This document shows, piece after piece, positions 33,298 to 42,203 of a stretch of 59,888 nucleotides of DNA. The notes below the pieces were generated by a model. That model saw only the letters and a program-made list of their open reading frames with translations, was not told where the DNA came from and did not search any database. Origin of the DNA: Frankiales bacterium (GTDB lineage: Bacteria > Actinomycetota > Actinomycetes > Mycobacteriales > SCTD01); the NCBI GenBank assembly GCA_025465135.1, contig JAODNA010000196.1:1-59888 (forward strand), given 5' to 3'. The position numbers were made by a program, and so were the translations under genes. The first letter of the stretch is position 1. Each line of letters opens with the position of its first letter.

Positions 33298-34011
33298 GTG
33301 ACGGTCGACCACGCCGAGGCGCTGACGCTGCTGCGCGACGGCGACCTCGAGATCGAGGGCCGGCTCGTCGACGCGAGCAACGCGACCCTCTACTGCGGTG
33401 TCACTCTCGACGGCGTCATCGCCGCCTGCGTCTACAAGCCGGTCCAGGGCGAGCGCCCGCTCTGGGACTTCCCCGACGGGACGCTCGCCGGCCGCGAGCT
33501 GTCGGCGTACCTCGTCTCCGTCGCGACCGGCTGGGACGTCGTACCGCCCACGGTGATGCGCGACGGGCCGTTCGGTCCCGGCATGTGCCAGCTCTGGATC
33601 GACGTCGACGAGACGGTCGACCTCGCCGCGCTCGCCCGCAGTGACCACGCCGACCTGCGCCGGATGGCCGTCTTCGACGCGGTCGTCAACAACGCCGACC
33701 GCAAGGGAGGTCACCTGCTGCCGCTCGACGGCCGGGTCCGCGGCGTCGACCACGGCGTGTGCTTCTCGGCCGACGACAAGCTCCGGACCCTGCTGTGGCA
33801 GTGGCGCGGCCTCCCGCTGACCGAGGAGGCGGTCGAGGTCCTGTCGCGGCTCCGGGCCGAGATGGAGGGCCCCCTCGGCGACGGCCTGCATGACCACCTG
33901 ACCCGGCGCGAGGTCCGTGCGACGGTACGACGGGTCGACCGCCTGCTGGCGTCCGGAGTCCACCCGGAGCCCTCGGACGACTGGCCGGCGATTCCCTGGC
34001 CGCCGTTCTAG
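33298..34011 (+). CDS. SCO1664 family (kinase-like fold) protein
   Basis: A 237-residue protein: LLRDGDLEIEGRLVDASNATLYCGVTLDG, CVYKPVQGERPLWDF, VVNNADRKGGHLL and VDHGVCFS. The pattern YKP, NNADRK, DHG corresponds to the Lys, catalytic Asp/Asn and metal Asp of phosphatidylinositol-kinase-like folds, so a phosphotransferase is possible. The family is defined by SCO1664 and found next to mshC. The start is uncertain: GTG at 33298 matches the family start; an in-frame CTG at 33250 would overlap the DUF3090 stop. It completes the three-gene group of phosphomutase, DUF3090 and SCO1664. Confidence 0.88.
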   Translation: MTVDHAEALTLLRDGDLEIEGRLVDASNATLYCGVTLDGVIAACVYKPVQGERPLWDFPDGTLAGRELSAYLVSVATGWDVVPPTVMRDGPFGPGMCQLWIDVDETVDLAALARSDHADLRRMAVFDAVVNNADRKGGHLLPLDGRVRGVDHGVCFSADDKLRTLLWQWRGLPLTEEAVEVLSRLRAEMEGPLGDGLHDHLTRREVRATVRRVDRLLASGVHPEPSDDWPAIPWPPF

Positions 34012-34057
34012 GCGGTCGGTGCCAGACTGCCGGCACCGTCCACCTGGGGGTTCTTGC

Positions 34058-34627
34058 GTGAGCACGTACGAGGTCGTCCTGTCCCTGCACATCCTCGCTG
34101 CCGTCTTCGGCTTCGGCGTGGCCGGCGTCGCGCACTCGACCATGTTCCGGCTCCGCGCAGCCAGGGACATGGGTCAGGTCCGCGGCCACCTGGCCGTGCT
34201 GGACAAGGTCGGGCCCTTCTTCGGCATTGCAGCGCTGCTGCTGATCGTCCTCGGCGCCTGGCTCATCCAGCTCTCGCCGTCGGAGGAGAAGTTCCACTGG
34301 AAGGACGGCTGGGTCCTCACCGCCCTGATCAGCCTCGTCATCGTGGAGGCCATCGGGGGCGCGGTGATCGGCCGACGCGTGAAGTCGATCATCGGCAAGC
34401 TGGAGGGGGTACCCGACGGACCGGTCAGTGCCGACATACGTGCACTGCTGGCCGACCGGCCGGTCTGGATGGCCTCGCACGCGACCACGGCCGTCATCGC
34501 GTCCGTCGTGTTCGTGATGGTGGGCAAGCCGTCCGGGGTCGGTGCCGTCGTGACGGTGCTCATCGGCGCGGTGGTGGGAATCGCGTCGGCACTGCCGTTC
34601 GCGAAGCCGGTGACCGCGGCGGCGTAG
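34058..34627 (+). CDS. DUF2269-like integral membrane protein
   Basis: A 189-residue protein with four membrane helices (about 5-27, 50-72, 87-107, 142-185 in two parts), starting STYEVVLSLHILAAVFGFG with conserved His residues in the first helix. The layout recalls DUF2269-type membrane proteins; the assignment is moderate. The function is unknown. The start is GTG at 34058 with GGGGG about 7 bp upstream. It sits between the SCO1664-type gene and mshC, and its end nearly touches the converging metalloprotease gene. Confidence 0.7.
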   Translation: MSTYEVVLSLHILAAVFGFGVAGVAHSTMFRLRAARDMGQVRGHLAVLDKVGPFFGIAALLLIVLGAWLIQLSPSEEKFHWKDGWVLTALISLVIVEAIGGAVIGRRVKSIIGKLEGVPDGPVSADIRALLADRPVWMASHATTAVIASVVFVMVGKPSGVGAVVTVLIGAVVGIASALPFAKPVTAAA

Positions 34628-34630
34628 GTC

Positions 34631-35452
34631 CTAGGCCGGGATGTTGACGCAGCCGGCGGAGCGGCCGAGCCGGACGAGGCCGGTGTTGTCGCCGGTCTGG
34701 TAGCTGGCGACGTTCGGCAGCGTCGCGGCCATCAGCTGGTGGGTGTCGGCCGGGTGGTCGAGGCCCATGACGTGACCGAGCTCGTGCAGCGCGGTGGCGC
34801 TCCAGGACTGGGTGCCACGCAGCGGCAGCTTGTCCGTGCGGTCGAGGGCGACCACGGCGGCGCGGGTGGCGGCGGCGCGGTGGCCCATGCCGTCGTCGAC
34901 GCCGAACCAGACGGTGCGGGTCATCCCGAGGACCTGGGCGGGCTTGCCGCGAAGCAGGTCGCTGGCCGTGCCGTCGGTCCAGCCGATGACGACCGGCTTG
35001 TTCGTGTTGGTGGGGGTCGTCGGCAGGTACGCGGTGCTGGGCACGGTGAGCGTCGCGCCGTCGTACACCCAGGTCGTGCCGGTCGTCGTCGCGATGTGGG
35101 CGACCGCGGCCTTGAGGACGTCGAGGCCGCCGACGGGGCCGCGAGCGACGTTGGCGCGCCAGTGGATGGCCTGGCAGGGGTTCCAGCGGACGGGCGCCCC
35201 GTCGAGGATCGAGGAGAACTTGTACGCCGACGACGTCAGCGCGGCGGTGTGGACCGGGGTGGCCGTCGTTCCCGCGGTCGCGGCGAGCGCCGGGACCGTC
35301 GTGGGGTTCGGCAGCCAGAGCGCGTCGGCCTCGGACAGGTGGCCGATCGGGTGGGCTGCGGAGACAGCGGGGGCAACGGCGACAGTGGCCAGCCCGGTGG
35401 CCGCGAGCGCGGCGACGGCGAGGGCGGCCCGGCGGAGTGCTCTCGATGACAT
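34631..35452 (-). CDS. Secreted metzincin-type zinc metalloprotease
   Basis: A 273-residue protein with a signal peptide (1-32, ending VSAAH) and the extended zinc motif HELGHVMGLDH (223-233) followed by a Met-turn (LMAATLP, about 240-246). This is the HExxHxxGxxH signature of matrixin and astacin-like metzincins. Two Cys in the mature part (NPCQAIHW and SAGCVNIPA near the end) may form a disulfide. It is probably an extracellular protease. Start at ATG 35452 is chosen because the signal peptide starts here. It lies between the SCO1664 group and mshC, facing leftward and divergent from mshC across 96 bp. Confidence 0.88.
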   Translation of the reverse strand: MSSRALRRAALAVAALAATGLATVAVAPAVSAAHPIGHLSEADALWLPNPTTVPALAATAGTTATPVHTAALTSSAYKFSSILDGAPVRWNPCQAIHWRANVARGPVGGLDVLKAAVAHIATTTGTTWVYDGATLTVPSTAYLPTTPTNTNKPVVIGWTDGTASDLLRGKPAQVLGMTRTVWFGVDDGMGHRAAATRAAVVALDRTDKLPLRGTQSWSATALHELGHVMGLDHPADTHQLMAATLPNVASYQTGDNTGLVRLGRSAGCVNIPA

Positions 35453-35548
35453 GCAGTAGTCGTCGGTCACTCTTCGTGACTACAACGTACGCCATTCGGG
35501 TGAATCGCTTACGTACAGTCACCGTATCCGGATCGGTAGGGTGACCGC

Positions 35549-36781
35549 ATGCAGTCCTGGCCGGCCCCGGCGGTGCCGCGGCTCCCGGCCGGAGCCCGCG
35601 CCCCGCTGCGCCTGCACGACTCCGCCGCAGGAGGCCCGGTCGACCTCGCGGCAGCCGGCGGGCACGCCGACGGCACCGCCCGCCTCTACGTCTGCGGGAT
35701 CACGCCCTACGACGCCACCCATCTGGGCCATGCCGCCACCTACCTCGCCTTCGACACGCTCAACCGAGCGTGGCGGGACGCCGGGCTGAGCGTGCTGTTC
35801 GTCCAGAACGTCACCGACATCGACGACCCGCTGCTCGAGCGGGCCGAGCGGGTCGGGGTCGACTGGACAGCGATCGCCGAGCGGGACACCCAGCTGTTCC
35901 GGGACGACATGACCGCGCTGCGGGTGCTGCCGCCCGATCACTACATCGGGGCGGTCGAGGCGATGGCGGAGATCGCCGAGCTGGTGCTCACGCTGCGTGA
36001 CCGAGGTGCGGCGTACGACCTCGACGGTGACCTGTACTTCCCGGTGGCCGGGGCCGCCCACTTCGGCGAGGTCAGCGGTCTGAGCCGCGAAGCGATGCTG
36101 GCGCTCTCTGCCGAGCGGGGCGGCGACCCGGAGCGACCGGGCAAGAAGGACCCGCTGGACGCCCTGCTGTGGCGCGCGGAGCGACCGGGCGAGCCGGCCT
36201 GGGACTCACCTGTCGGCCGGGGCCGGCCGGGCTGGCACGTCGAGTGCGCCGCGATCGCGCTGAACCGGCTCGGGCCGACCCTCGACGTGCAGGGCGGCGG
36301 CTCGGACCTGGTGTTCCCGCACCACGAGCACTCGGCCACCGAAGCCGAGGCGGCGACCGGCGTCTGGCCGTTCGCCCGGATCTACGTGCACGCCGGGATG
36401 GTCGGCCTCGACGGCGAGAAGATGTCGAAGTCCCGCGGCAACCTGGTCTTCGTCTCGCGGACCCTGGCGGCCGGCGCCGACCCGAGGGCGCTGCGGCTGG
36501 CGCTGCTGGCTGACCACTACCGGTCCGACCGGATGTGGGTGGGCGAGGCGCTCGAACGGGCCGGGGTCCGGGTCGCGCAGTGGTCGGCCGGCGTCGCCCG
36601 GCCCGCCGGTCCGTCGGGCGAGGAGCTGCTGGCTGCCGTACGACGGGCGATCGCCGACGACCTCGACACTCCTGCCGCGCTGGCGGCCGTCGATGCCTGG
36701 TGCGCAGCAGACGGGACCGACAGCGAGGCACCGGCGCTGGTTCGGGCGACCGTCGACGCGCTGCTCGGCATCGACCTCTGA
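35549..36781 (+). CDS. mshC: Cysteine:GlcN-Ins ligase, mycothiol synthesis
   Basis: A 410-residue class I tRNA-synthetase-like enzyme. It has C49 in YVCGIT (zinc ligand), the HIGH motif as HLGH (58-61), zinc ligands C233 and H259 (HVECAA, FPHHEHS) and KMSKS at 291-295. It activates cysteine with ATP and joins it to GlcN-Ins, the step before acetylation by MshD in mycothiol synthesis. It resembles CysS but lacks the tRNA anticodon-binding extension. The ATG at 35549 has no strong Shine-Dalgarno. Its presence shows a mycothiol-producing actinobacterium, and the SCO1664-type group upstream is its known neighbourhood. Confidence 0.96.
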   Translation: MQSWPAPAVPRLPAGARAPLRLHDSAAGGPVDLAAAGGHADGTARLYVCGITPYDATHLGHAATYLAFDTLNRAWRDAGLSVLFVQNVTDIDDPLLERAERVGVDWTAIAERDTQLFRDDMTALRVLPPDHYIGAVEAMAEIAELVLTLRDRGAAYDLDGDLYFPVAGAAHFGEVSGLSREAMLALSAERGGDPERPGKKDPLDALLWRAERPGEPAWDSPVGRGRPGWHVECAAIALNRLGPTLDVQGGGSDLVFPHHEHSATEAEAATGVWPFARIYVHAGMVGLDGEKMSKSRGNLVFVSRTLAAGADPRALRLALLADHYRSDRMWVGEALERAGVRVAQWSAGVARPAGPSGEELLAAVRRAIADDLDTPAALAAVDAWCAADGTDSEAPALVRATVDALLGIDL

Positions 36782-36889
36782 CCCGTTATCCACAGATTCG
36801 TCCGCGGGGCTCTCCGGTCGTCCCCAGATCTCTAGCGTCCCTCCTCGACGGCACGGGGTTTCCGGGCCACGACACAGGAGGACATCGCG

Positions 36890-37180
36890 ATGAGCGGTAT
36901 CAAGGTCACCCCGGAGCAGCTGCAGACCCTCGCCGGTCAGGTCTCCCGGGGGTCGGGCGAGATCGAGGGACAGCTGCGGGTGCTCGGCAACACCGTGTCC
37001 CCGCTGATGGGCGGCGACTGGTCCGGGCAGGCGTCGCAGCGGTTCACGACGCTGTGGGACGAGTGGCAGCGTTCGGCGGCGGGCCTCAAGCACGCCCTCG
37101 ACGGCATCAGCCAGCTGATGACCCAGGCCGGCCAGTCCTACGCGCAGGCCGAGCAGCAGATCGCCGTCTCCTTCCGCTGA
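36890..37180 (+). CDS. WXG100 (ESAT-6-like) protein
   Basis: A 96-residue helical hairpin protein with the turn motif GGDWSGQAS (41-49: W-S-G, a standard W-x-G), flanked by two long amphipathic helices. These are substrates or partners of ESX/type VII secretion systems. A strong Shine-Dalgarno (AGGAGG) lies 7 bp before the ATG. No ESX genes (EccC, EccD) or a second WXG100 gene are next to it, so it is an orphan here; the secretion machinery would have to be elsewhere. It could form a homodimer. It converges with the PAC2 gene (22-bp gap). Confidence 0.9.
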   Translation: MSGIKVTPEQLQTLAGQVSRGSGEIEGQLRVLGNTVSPLMGGDWSGQASQRFTTLWDEWQRSAAGLKHALDGISQLMTQAGQSYAQAEQQIAVSFR

Positions 37181-37202
37181 GCGCGGCCCGCGGGCAGCAG
37201 CG

Positions 37203-38069
37203 TCAGCCGCGCGGGCCGTCGTCGTGGCGGCGCAGGTAGCGCTCGAACTCCTTCGCGATGGCGTCCCCGGACGCCTCGGGCAGGTCGGTCTCGGGCTCGC
37301 GCTCCTCGAGCGAGGCGATGTACTCCGCGACGTCGGAGTCCTCGGCGGCCAGCTCGTCGACCTGCCGCTCCCATGACCGGGAGCGCTCCGGGAGGTCGGC
37401 GAGGGGCACCGGGATGTCGAGCAGGTCCTCCACGCGGCGCAGGAGCGCGACGGTCGCCTTCGGGCAGGGGGGCTGGGCGACGTAGTGCGGCACGGCCGCC
37501 CAGAAGGACACCGACGTCATGCCCGCCTGGGTGCAGGCGTCCTGGAAGACGCCGACGATGCCGGTGGGCCCTTCGTACCGGCTGGACTCCAGGCCGAGGG
37601 AAGCGGCGGTCCCGGGGTCCGAGGTCGTCCCGCTGACGGGAACCGGGCGGGTGTGCGGGCTGTCGGCCAGCAGTGCGCCCAGCGTCACCACCAGCTCCAC
37701 CCCGAGCTGCGTGCCGATGGCGACGAGCTCCGCGCAGAAGCCGCGCCAGCGCATGTTGGGCTCCAGGCCGCGCACGAGCACGACGTCGCGCTCCGCGCCG
37801 GGAGGGCTGCAGACGGAGATCCGCGTCGTCGGCCAGGTGACCTTGCGCGTGACGCCGTCGACGAGCTGGACCAGCGGCCGGTTGACCTGGAAGTCGTAGT
37901 ACTCGTCGGGGTCGATCGCGGCGACCGCCCGCGCGCCCCACTCCTCCTCGAGGTGCTCGATCGCCGAGGTTGCGGCATCCCCGGCGTCGTTCCACCCCTC
38001 GAAGGCGGCGAGCAGCACGGGACGGCGCAGGACGAGGTCGTCCGGAGCTCGGTCAGGCAGTGTGCTCAG
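37203..38069 (-). CDS. PAC2 family protein
   Basis: About 288 residues of the proteasome-assembly-chaperone-2-like family. It has RRPVLLAAFEGWNDAGDAATSAIEHL near the N-terminus, then VQLVDGVTRKVTWP, LGALLADSPHTRPVPVSGT and PEPSRYEGPTGI-like segments (SSRYEGPTGIVGVFQ). The actinobacterial members are found in genomes with Pup-proteasomes but their role is unproven. The start is unclear: no ATG fits; CTG at 38069 is used here, and GTG at 38018 (just before LLAAFEGW) is the first conventional start, though it would trim conserved residues. The UspA gene lies 7 bp upstream on the same strand. Confidence 0.8.
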   Translation of the reverse strand: MSTLPDRAPDDLVLRRPVLLAAFEGWNDAGDAATSAIEHLEEEWGARAVAAIDPDEYYDFQVNRPLVQLVDGVTRKVTWPTTRISVCSPPGAERDVVLVRGLEPNMRWRGFCAELVAIGTQLGVELVVTLGALLADSPHTRPVPVSGTTSDPGTAASLGLESSRYEGPTGIVGVFQDACTQAGMTSVSFWAAVPHYVAQPPCPKATVALLRRVEDLLDIPVPLADLPERSRSWERQVDELAAEDSDVAEYIASLEEREPETDLPEASGDAIAKEFERYLRRHDDGPRG

Positions 38070-38076
38070 CGGAGGG

Positions 38077-38550
38077 TCACTTCTTCGGGGCCCGCCCGGT
38101 GGTGTGCACGATGAGGACGTCGCAGGCGGCCCGGTGGCTGATGTTGGCGGGCACCGAGCCGAGCAGGCGGCCGGCCAGGGAGTTGAGGCCGCGGTTGCCG
38201 ACCACGAGCAGGTCGACCTTGCGCTTCTGGACGAGGTCGACCAGCGCGTCGACCGGGTCGCCTTCGACCGCGAGGGTGTCGATGTCCTTCGCGCCGACGG
38301 TCTTCGCCCGGTCCGCCGCGTCGCGGAGCACGTCCTCCGCGGGGGTGGACCCCGAGACCTTGTAGGACTCGTCGCCGAGCGCCGAGGCGGCATCACGGAT
38401 CTCACGCTCCGTCATGGGCCGGAACGCGCAGGCCAGCAGCAGCGAGGCGCCGGCGTCGCGGGCGACCGCGGCGGCCCGGTCCACGGCACGGAACGAGGAC
38501 TCCGACCCGTCCGTCCCGACCAGCACGGTGGAGTACGCAGGACCGCTCAC
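38077..38550 (-). CDS. Universal stress protein (UspA family)
   Basis: A 157-residue protein with an UspA fold: VLVGTDGSESS (9-19) and the ATP-binding motif G-x2-G-x9-G-S (VGNRGLNSLAGRLLGSVPA). ATP-binding Usp proteins act in dormancy and stress survival. It starts at GTG 38550 with a GGGAG-type site upstream and ends 7 bp before the PAC2 frame, so the two are probably cotranscribed. It is divergent from metH. Confidence 0.92.
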   Translation of the reverse strand: MSGPAYSTVLVGTDGSESSFRAVDRAAAVARDAGASLLLACAFRPMTEREIRDAASALGDESYKVSGSTPAEDVLRDAADRAKTVGAKDIDTLAVEGDPVDALVDLVQKRKVDLLVVGNRGLNSLAGRLLGSVPANISHRAACDVLIVHTTGRAPKK

Positions 38551-38651
38551 GAAGGCTCCCGGGTTCGGCGAGTCAGATGTCGGGCGAAACCTACCGCTCG
38601 ACAGCCGCGCGTGGACGAGGGCGGTACGCCGGGCGCCGGTAGGCTCGGGGC

Positions 38652-41600
38652 GTGTCCGACCCGTCCGCTGCCGCCGCGCAGCCCTCGTCCCGGCTCGACC
38701 TGCTCGCCGCGCTCACCGAGCGCGTCGTCGTGGCCGACGGGGCCATGGGGACGATGCTGCAGGCTCACGATCTGACGCTCGCCGACTTCCAGGAGCACGA
38801 GGGCTGCAACGAGGTCCTCAACGTCACCCGGCCCGATGTGGTCCGCAGCGTCCACGACGCCTACTTCGAGGTCGGCTGCGACGCGGTCGAGACCAACACG
38901 TTCGGGTCCAACTGGGCGGCGCTGAACGAGTACGGCATCGCGGACCGGATCCGCGAGACCGCCCTCGCCGGCGCGCGGATCGCCCGGGAGTCGGCCGACG
39001 CCTGGTCGACCCCTGAGCGTCCGCGCTGGGTGATCGGCTCCGCCGGCCCGGGCACGAAGCTGCCCTCGCTCGGCCATGCGCCCTACGCCGTCCTCCGGGA
39101 CGGCTACCAGGAGCAGTGCGAGGCGATGATCGAAGGCGGCGTCGACGCCATCCTGGTCGAGACCTCGCAGGACCTGCTGCAGACGAAGGCCGCGGTCGTC
39201 GGTGCGAAGCGCGCGATGGCTGTCACCGGCGTACGCGTCGTGCTCATCGCGCAGGTGACCGTCGAGCTGACCGGCACGATGCTGCTCGGCTCTGAGATCG
39301 GCGCGGCGCTCACCGCCCTCGAGCCGCTCGGCATCGACGTCATCGGGATGAACTGCGCCACCGGCCCGGCCGAGATGGGCGAGCACCTGCGCTACCTGTC
39401 GCAGCATGCGACGGTGCCGCTCTCGGTGATGCCCAACGCAGGCCTGCCGCAGCTCGGCAAGAACGGCGCGGAGTACCCCCTCCAGCCGGCCGAGCTGGCG
39501 ACCGCGCTCGAGGCCTTCGTGACCGACTACGGCGTCGGGCTCGTCGGCGGGTGCTGCGGCACGACCCCCGAGCACCTGCGTCAGGTCGTCGAGCGGATCG
39601 GCGGCCGCGCCGTCGTACGCCGCACTCCCGAGGTCGAGCCGGCCGCGGCGTCGCTGTACTCCGCGGTGCCGTTCCAGCAGGACGCCGGCGTGCTGATGAT
39701 CGGCGAGCGCACCAACACCAACGGCTCCAAGGCGTTCCGCGAGGCGCTGCTGGCCGCCGACTGGGAGAAGGTCGTCGACATCGGCCGGGAGGCCGTCCGG
39801 GAGGGCGCCCACCTCATCGACCTGTGCGTCGACTACGTCGGCCGCGACGGCGCGATCGACATGCGCGACGCCGCCTCGCGACTCGCCACGGCATCGACGC
39901 TGCCGATCATGCTCGACTCCACCGAGCCGCCCGTGATCGAGGCCGGGCTCGAGTGCCTGGGCGGTCGTGCCGTCATCAACTCCGTCAACTTCGAGGACGG
40001 CGACGGGCCTGAGAGCCGCTACCGCCGCATCATGCCGATCGTCGTCGAGCACGGCGCGGCCGTCGTGACGCTGACGATCGACGAGGAGGGCCAGGCCCGC
40101 ACGGCCGACAAGAAGGTCGCCATCGCCGAGCGCACCATCGACGCCCTCGTCAGCGACTACGGGATGCGCGAGGGCGACATCCTCGTCGACACGCTGACCT
40201 TCACGCTCGGTACCGGCCAGGAGGAGTCGCGCCGCGACGGCATCGAGACGATCGAGGCGATCAAGCTCCTGAAGCAGCGCCGGCCCAAGGTCCAGACGAC
40301 GCTCGGTCTGTCGAACATCTCCTTCGGGCTCAAGCCGGCCGCGCGCGTCGTCCTCAACTCCGTCTTCCTGCACGAGTGCCAGAAGGCCGGCCTGACCTCC
40401 GCGATCGTGCACGCCTCGAAGATCCTGCCGATGAACCGGATCCCCGAGGACCAGCGCGAGGTCGCACTCGACCTCGTCTACGACCGCCGTCGCGAGGGCT
40501 ACGACCCCCTGACCGCGTTCCTCGACCTGTTCGAGAACGTCGTCGAGGGCGCCGGACCCGGCTCGCGGTTCGACGCGCTGATGGAGCTGCCGCTCGACGA
40601 GCGGCTGCAGCGACGCATCATCGACGGCGAGAAGAACGGCCTCGAGAACGACCTCGACCAGGCCATGGCCGAGGGGCAGAAGCCGCTGGCCATCGTCAAC
40701 GACACGTTGCTCGCCGGGATGAAGGTCGTCGGCGAGCTGTTCGGGTCGGGAGAGATGCAGCTGCCGTTCGTGCTGCAGTCCGCCGAGGTCATGAAGACCG
40801 CGGTCGCCTACCTCGAGCCCCACATGGAGAAGGTCGACGGGCAGGCCGGCAAGGGCAAGATCGTGCTGGCGACCGTCAAGGGCGACGTGCACGACATCGG
40901 CAAGAACCTCGTCGACATCATCCTGTCCAACAACGGCTACTCCGTCGTCAACCTCGGCATCAAGCAGCCCGTGACGGCGATCCTCGAGGCGGCCGACGAG
41001 CACGCGGTCGACGTCGTGGGGATGTCCGGGCTGCTCGTGAAGTCGACGGTCATCATGAAGGAGAACCTGCTGGAGATGAACTCCCGCGGGATCGCCGCGA
41101 AGTACCCCGTCATCCTCGGCGGGGCGGCTCTCACCCGGGCGTACGTCGAGCAGGACCTCGACGAGGTGTTCGACGGCTCCGTCTACTACGCGCGCGACGC
41201 CTTCGAGGGCCTGCGCCTCATGGACAAGGTCATGGCCGTCAAGCGCGGCGAGGTCACCGCGGAGCAGTCCGCGGCCGAGGCCGAGAAGGACGCCGAGCGC
41301 AAGGCCCGGCATGCCCGCTCGAAGGCCATCGCGGAGGAGCGCCGCGCGGCCGAGGAGCCGGTCGAGCCGGGCGGAAGGTCCGATGTCACGACCGACAACA
41401 CCGTCCCGGCACCGCCGTTCTGGGGGTCGCGGGTCTCGAAGGGGATCGCGCTGGGCGACTACGCGTCCTGGCTGGACGAGCGCGCGCTCTTCCTCGGTCA
41501 GTGGGGTCTTCGCGGGTCGCGCGGCGGCAACGGCCCGACCTACGAGGAGCTCGTCGAGACCGAAGGGCGACCGCGCCTTCGCGAGCTGCTCGCGAAGGTC

Positions 41601-42203
41601 CAGACCGATGGGATCGTCGAAGCAGCCGTCGTACACGGCTACTTCCCGGCCGTCGCCAAGGGCGACGACCTGCTCATCCTCGACCCGGAGTCCGGGTCGG
41701 AGCGCTGCCGCTTCACCTTCCCGCGGCAGCGGCGCGACCGCCGGCTCTGCATGGCCGACTTCTTCCGGCCGCAGGAGTCGGGGGAGACCGATGTCGTCGC
41801 GTTCCAGGTCGTGACGATGGGTTCGCACGTCTCCGAGGTGACGGCGGAGATGTTCGCGCGCAACGCCTACCGCGAGTACCTCGAGCTGCACGGCCTCTCG
41901 GTGCAGCTCACCGAGGCGCTGGCCGAGATGTGGCACGCCCGGATCCGCGCGGAGCTCGGCTTCGGCGCGGACGACTCCACCGACCTGCAGGCGATGCTGT
42001 CGAAGCAGGCCTACCGCGGCTCGCGCTACTCCTTCGGCTATCCCGCCTGCCCCAACGTGGAGGACCAGGACAAGGTGCAGGACCTGCTCGAGTGGCAGCG
42101 GATCGGCGTGCACCTCTCGGAGGAGTCGATGCTCGTGCCCGAGCAGTCGACCGCGGCGCTCGTCGTGCACCATCCCGAGGCCAAGTACTTCGCCGCGCGG
42201 TGA
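38652..42203 (+). CDS. metH: Cobalamin-dependent methionine synthase
   Basis: A full-length four-module MetH of 1183 residues. The homocysteine-binding barrel (1-320) has zinc ligands C235 and C301-C302 (GGCCGTTPEH). The folate barrel (about 350-620) has MIGERTNTNG. The B12-binding cap and domain (about 640-880) has DVHDIGKN, with H747 as cobalt ligand. The AdoMet-binding reactivation domain (about 950-1183) has YSFGYPACPN. It transfers the methyl group of methyl-THF to homocysteine through cobalamin. The start is GTG at 38652. No B12 riboswitch is seen in the 100 bp before it. Its stop overlaps the HAD gene (GTGA). Confidence 0.97.
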   Translation: MSDPSAAAAQPSSRLDLLAALTERVVVADGAMGTMLQAHDLTLADFQEHEGCNEVLNVTRPDVVRSVHDAYFEVGCDAVETNTFGSNWAALNEYGIADRIRETALAGARIARESADAWSTPERPRWVIGSAGPGTKLPSLGHAPYAVLRDGYQEQCEAMIEGGVDAILVETSQDLLQTKAAVVGAKRAMAVTGVRVVLIAQVTVELTGTMLLGSEIGAALTALEPLGIDVIGMNCATGPAEMGEHLRYLSQHATVPLSVMPNAGLPQLGKNGAEYPLQPAELATALEAFVTDYGVGLVGGCCGTTPEHLRQVVERIGGRAVVRRTPEVEPAAASLYSAVPFQQDAGVLMIGERTNTNGSKAFREALLAADWEKVVDIGREAVREGAHLIDLCVDYVGRDGAIDMRDAASRLATASTLPIMLDSTEPPVIEAGLECLGGRAVINSVNFEDGDGPESRYRRIMPIVVEHGAAVVTLTIDEEGQARTADKKVAIAERTIDALVSDYGMREGDILVDTLTFTLGTGQEESRRDGIETIEAIKLLKQRRPKVQTTLGLSNISFGLKPAARVVLNSVFLHECQKAGLTSAIVHASKILPMNRIPEDQREVALDLVYDRRREGYDPLTAFLDLFENVVEGAGPGSRFDALMELPLDERLQRRIIDGEKNGLENDLDQAMAEGQKPLAIVNDTLLAGMKVVGELFGSGEMQLPFVLQSAEVMKTAVAYLEPHMEKVDGQAGKGKIVLATVKGDVHDIGKNLVDIILSNNGYSVVNLGIKQPVTAILEAADEHAVDVVGMSGLLVKSTVIMKENLLEMNSRGIAAKYPVILGGAALTRAYVEQDLDEVFDGSVYYARDAFEGLRLMDKVMAVKRGEVTAEQSAAEAEKDAERKARHARSKAIAEERRAAEEPVEPGGRSDVTTDNTVPAPPFWGSRVSKGIALGDYASWLDERALFLGQWGLRGSRGGNGPTYEELVETEGRPRLRELLAKVQTDGIVEAAVVHGYFPAVAKGDDLLILDPESGSERCRFTFPRQRRDRRLCMADFFRPQESGETDVVAFQVVTMGSHVSEVTAEMFARNAYREYLELHGLSVQLTEALAEMWHARIRAELGFGADDSTDLQAMLSKQAYRGSRYSFGYPACPNVEDQDKVQDLLEWQRIGVHLSEESMLVPEQSTAALVVHHPEAKYFAAR

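Noticed and set aside
38552-38651. Cobalamin riboswitch before metH
   Set aside because: The 100 bases before metH lack a B12-box-like conserved core and are too short for the full structure.
38547-42173. Open frame of 1208 codons antisense to metH
   Set aside because: Such long antisense frames are a by-product of high GC3 in metH; the translation has no motifs, whereas MetH is complete on the plus strand.
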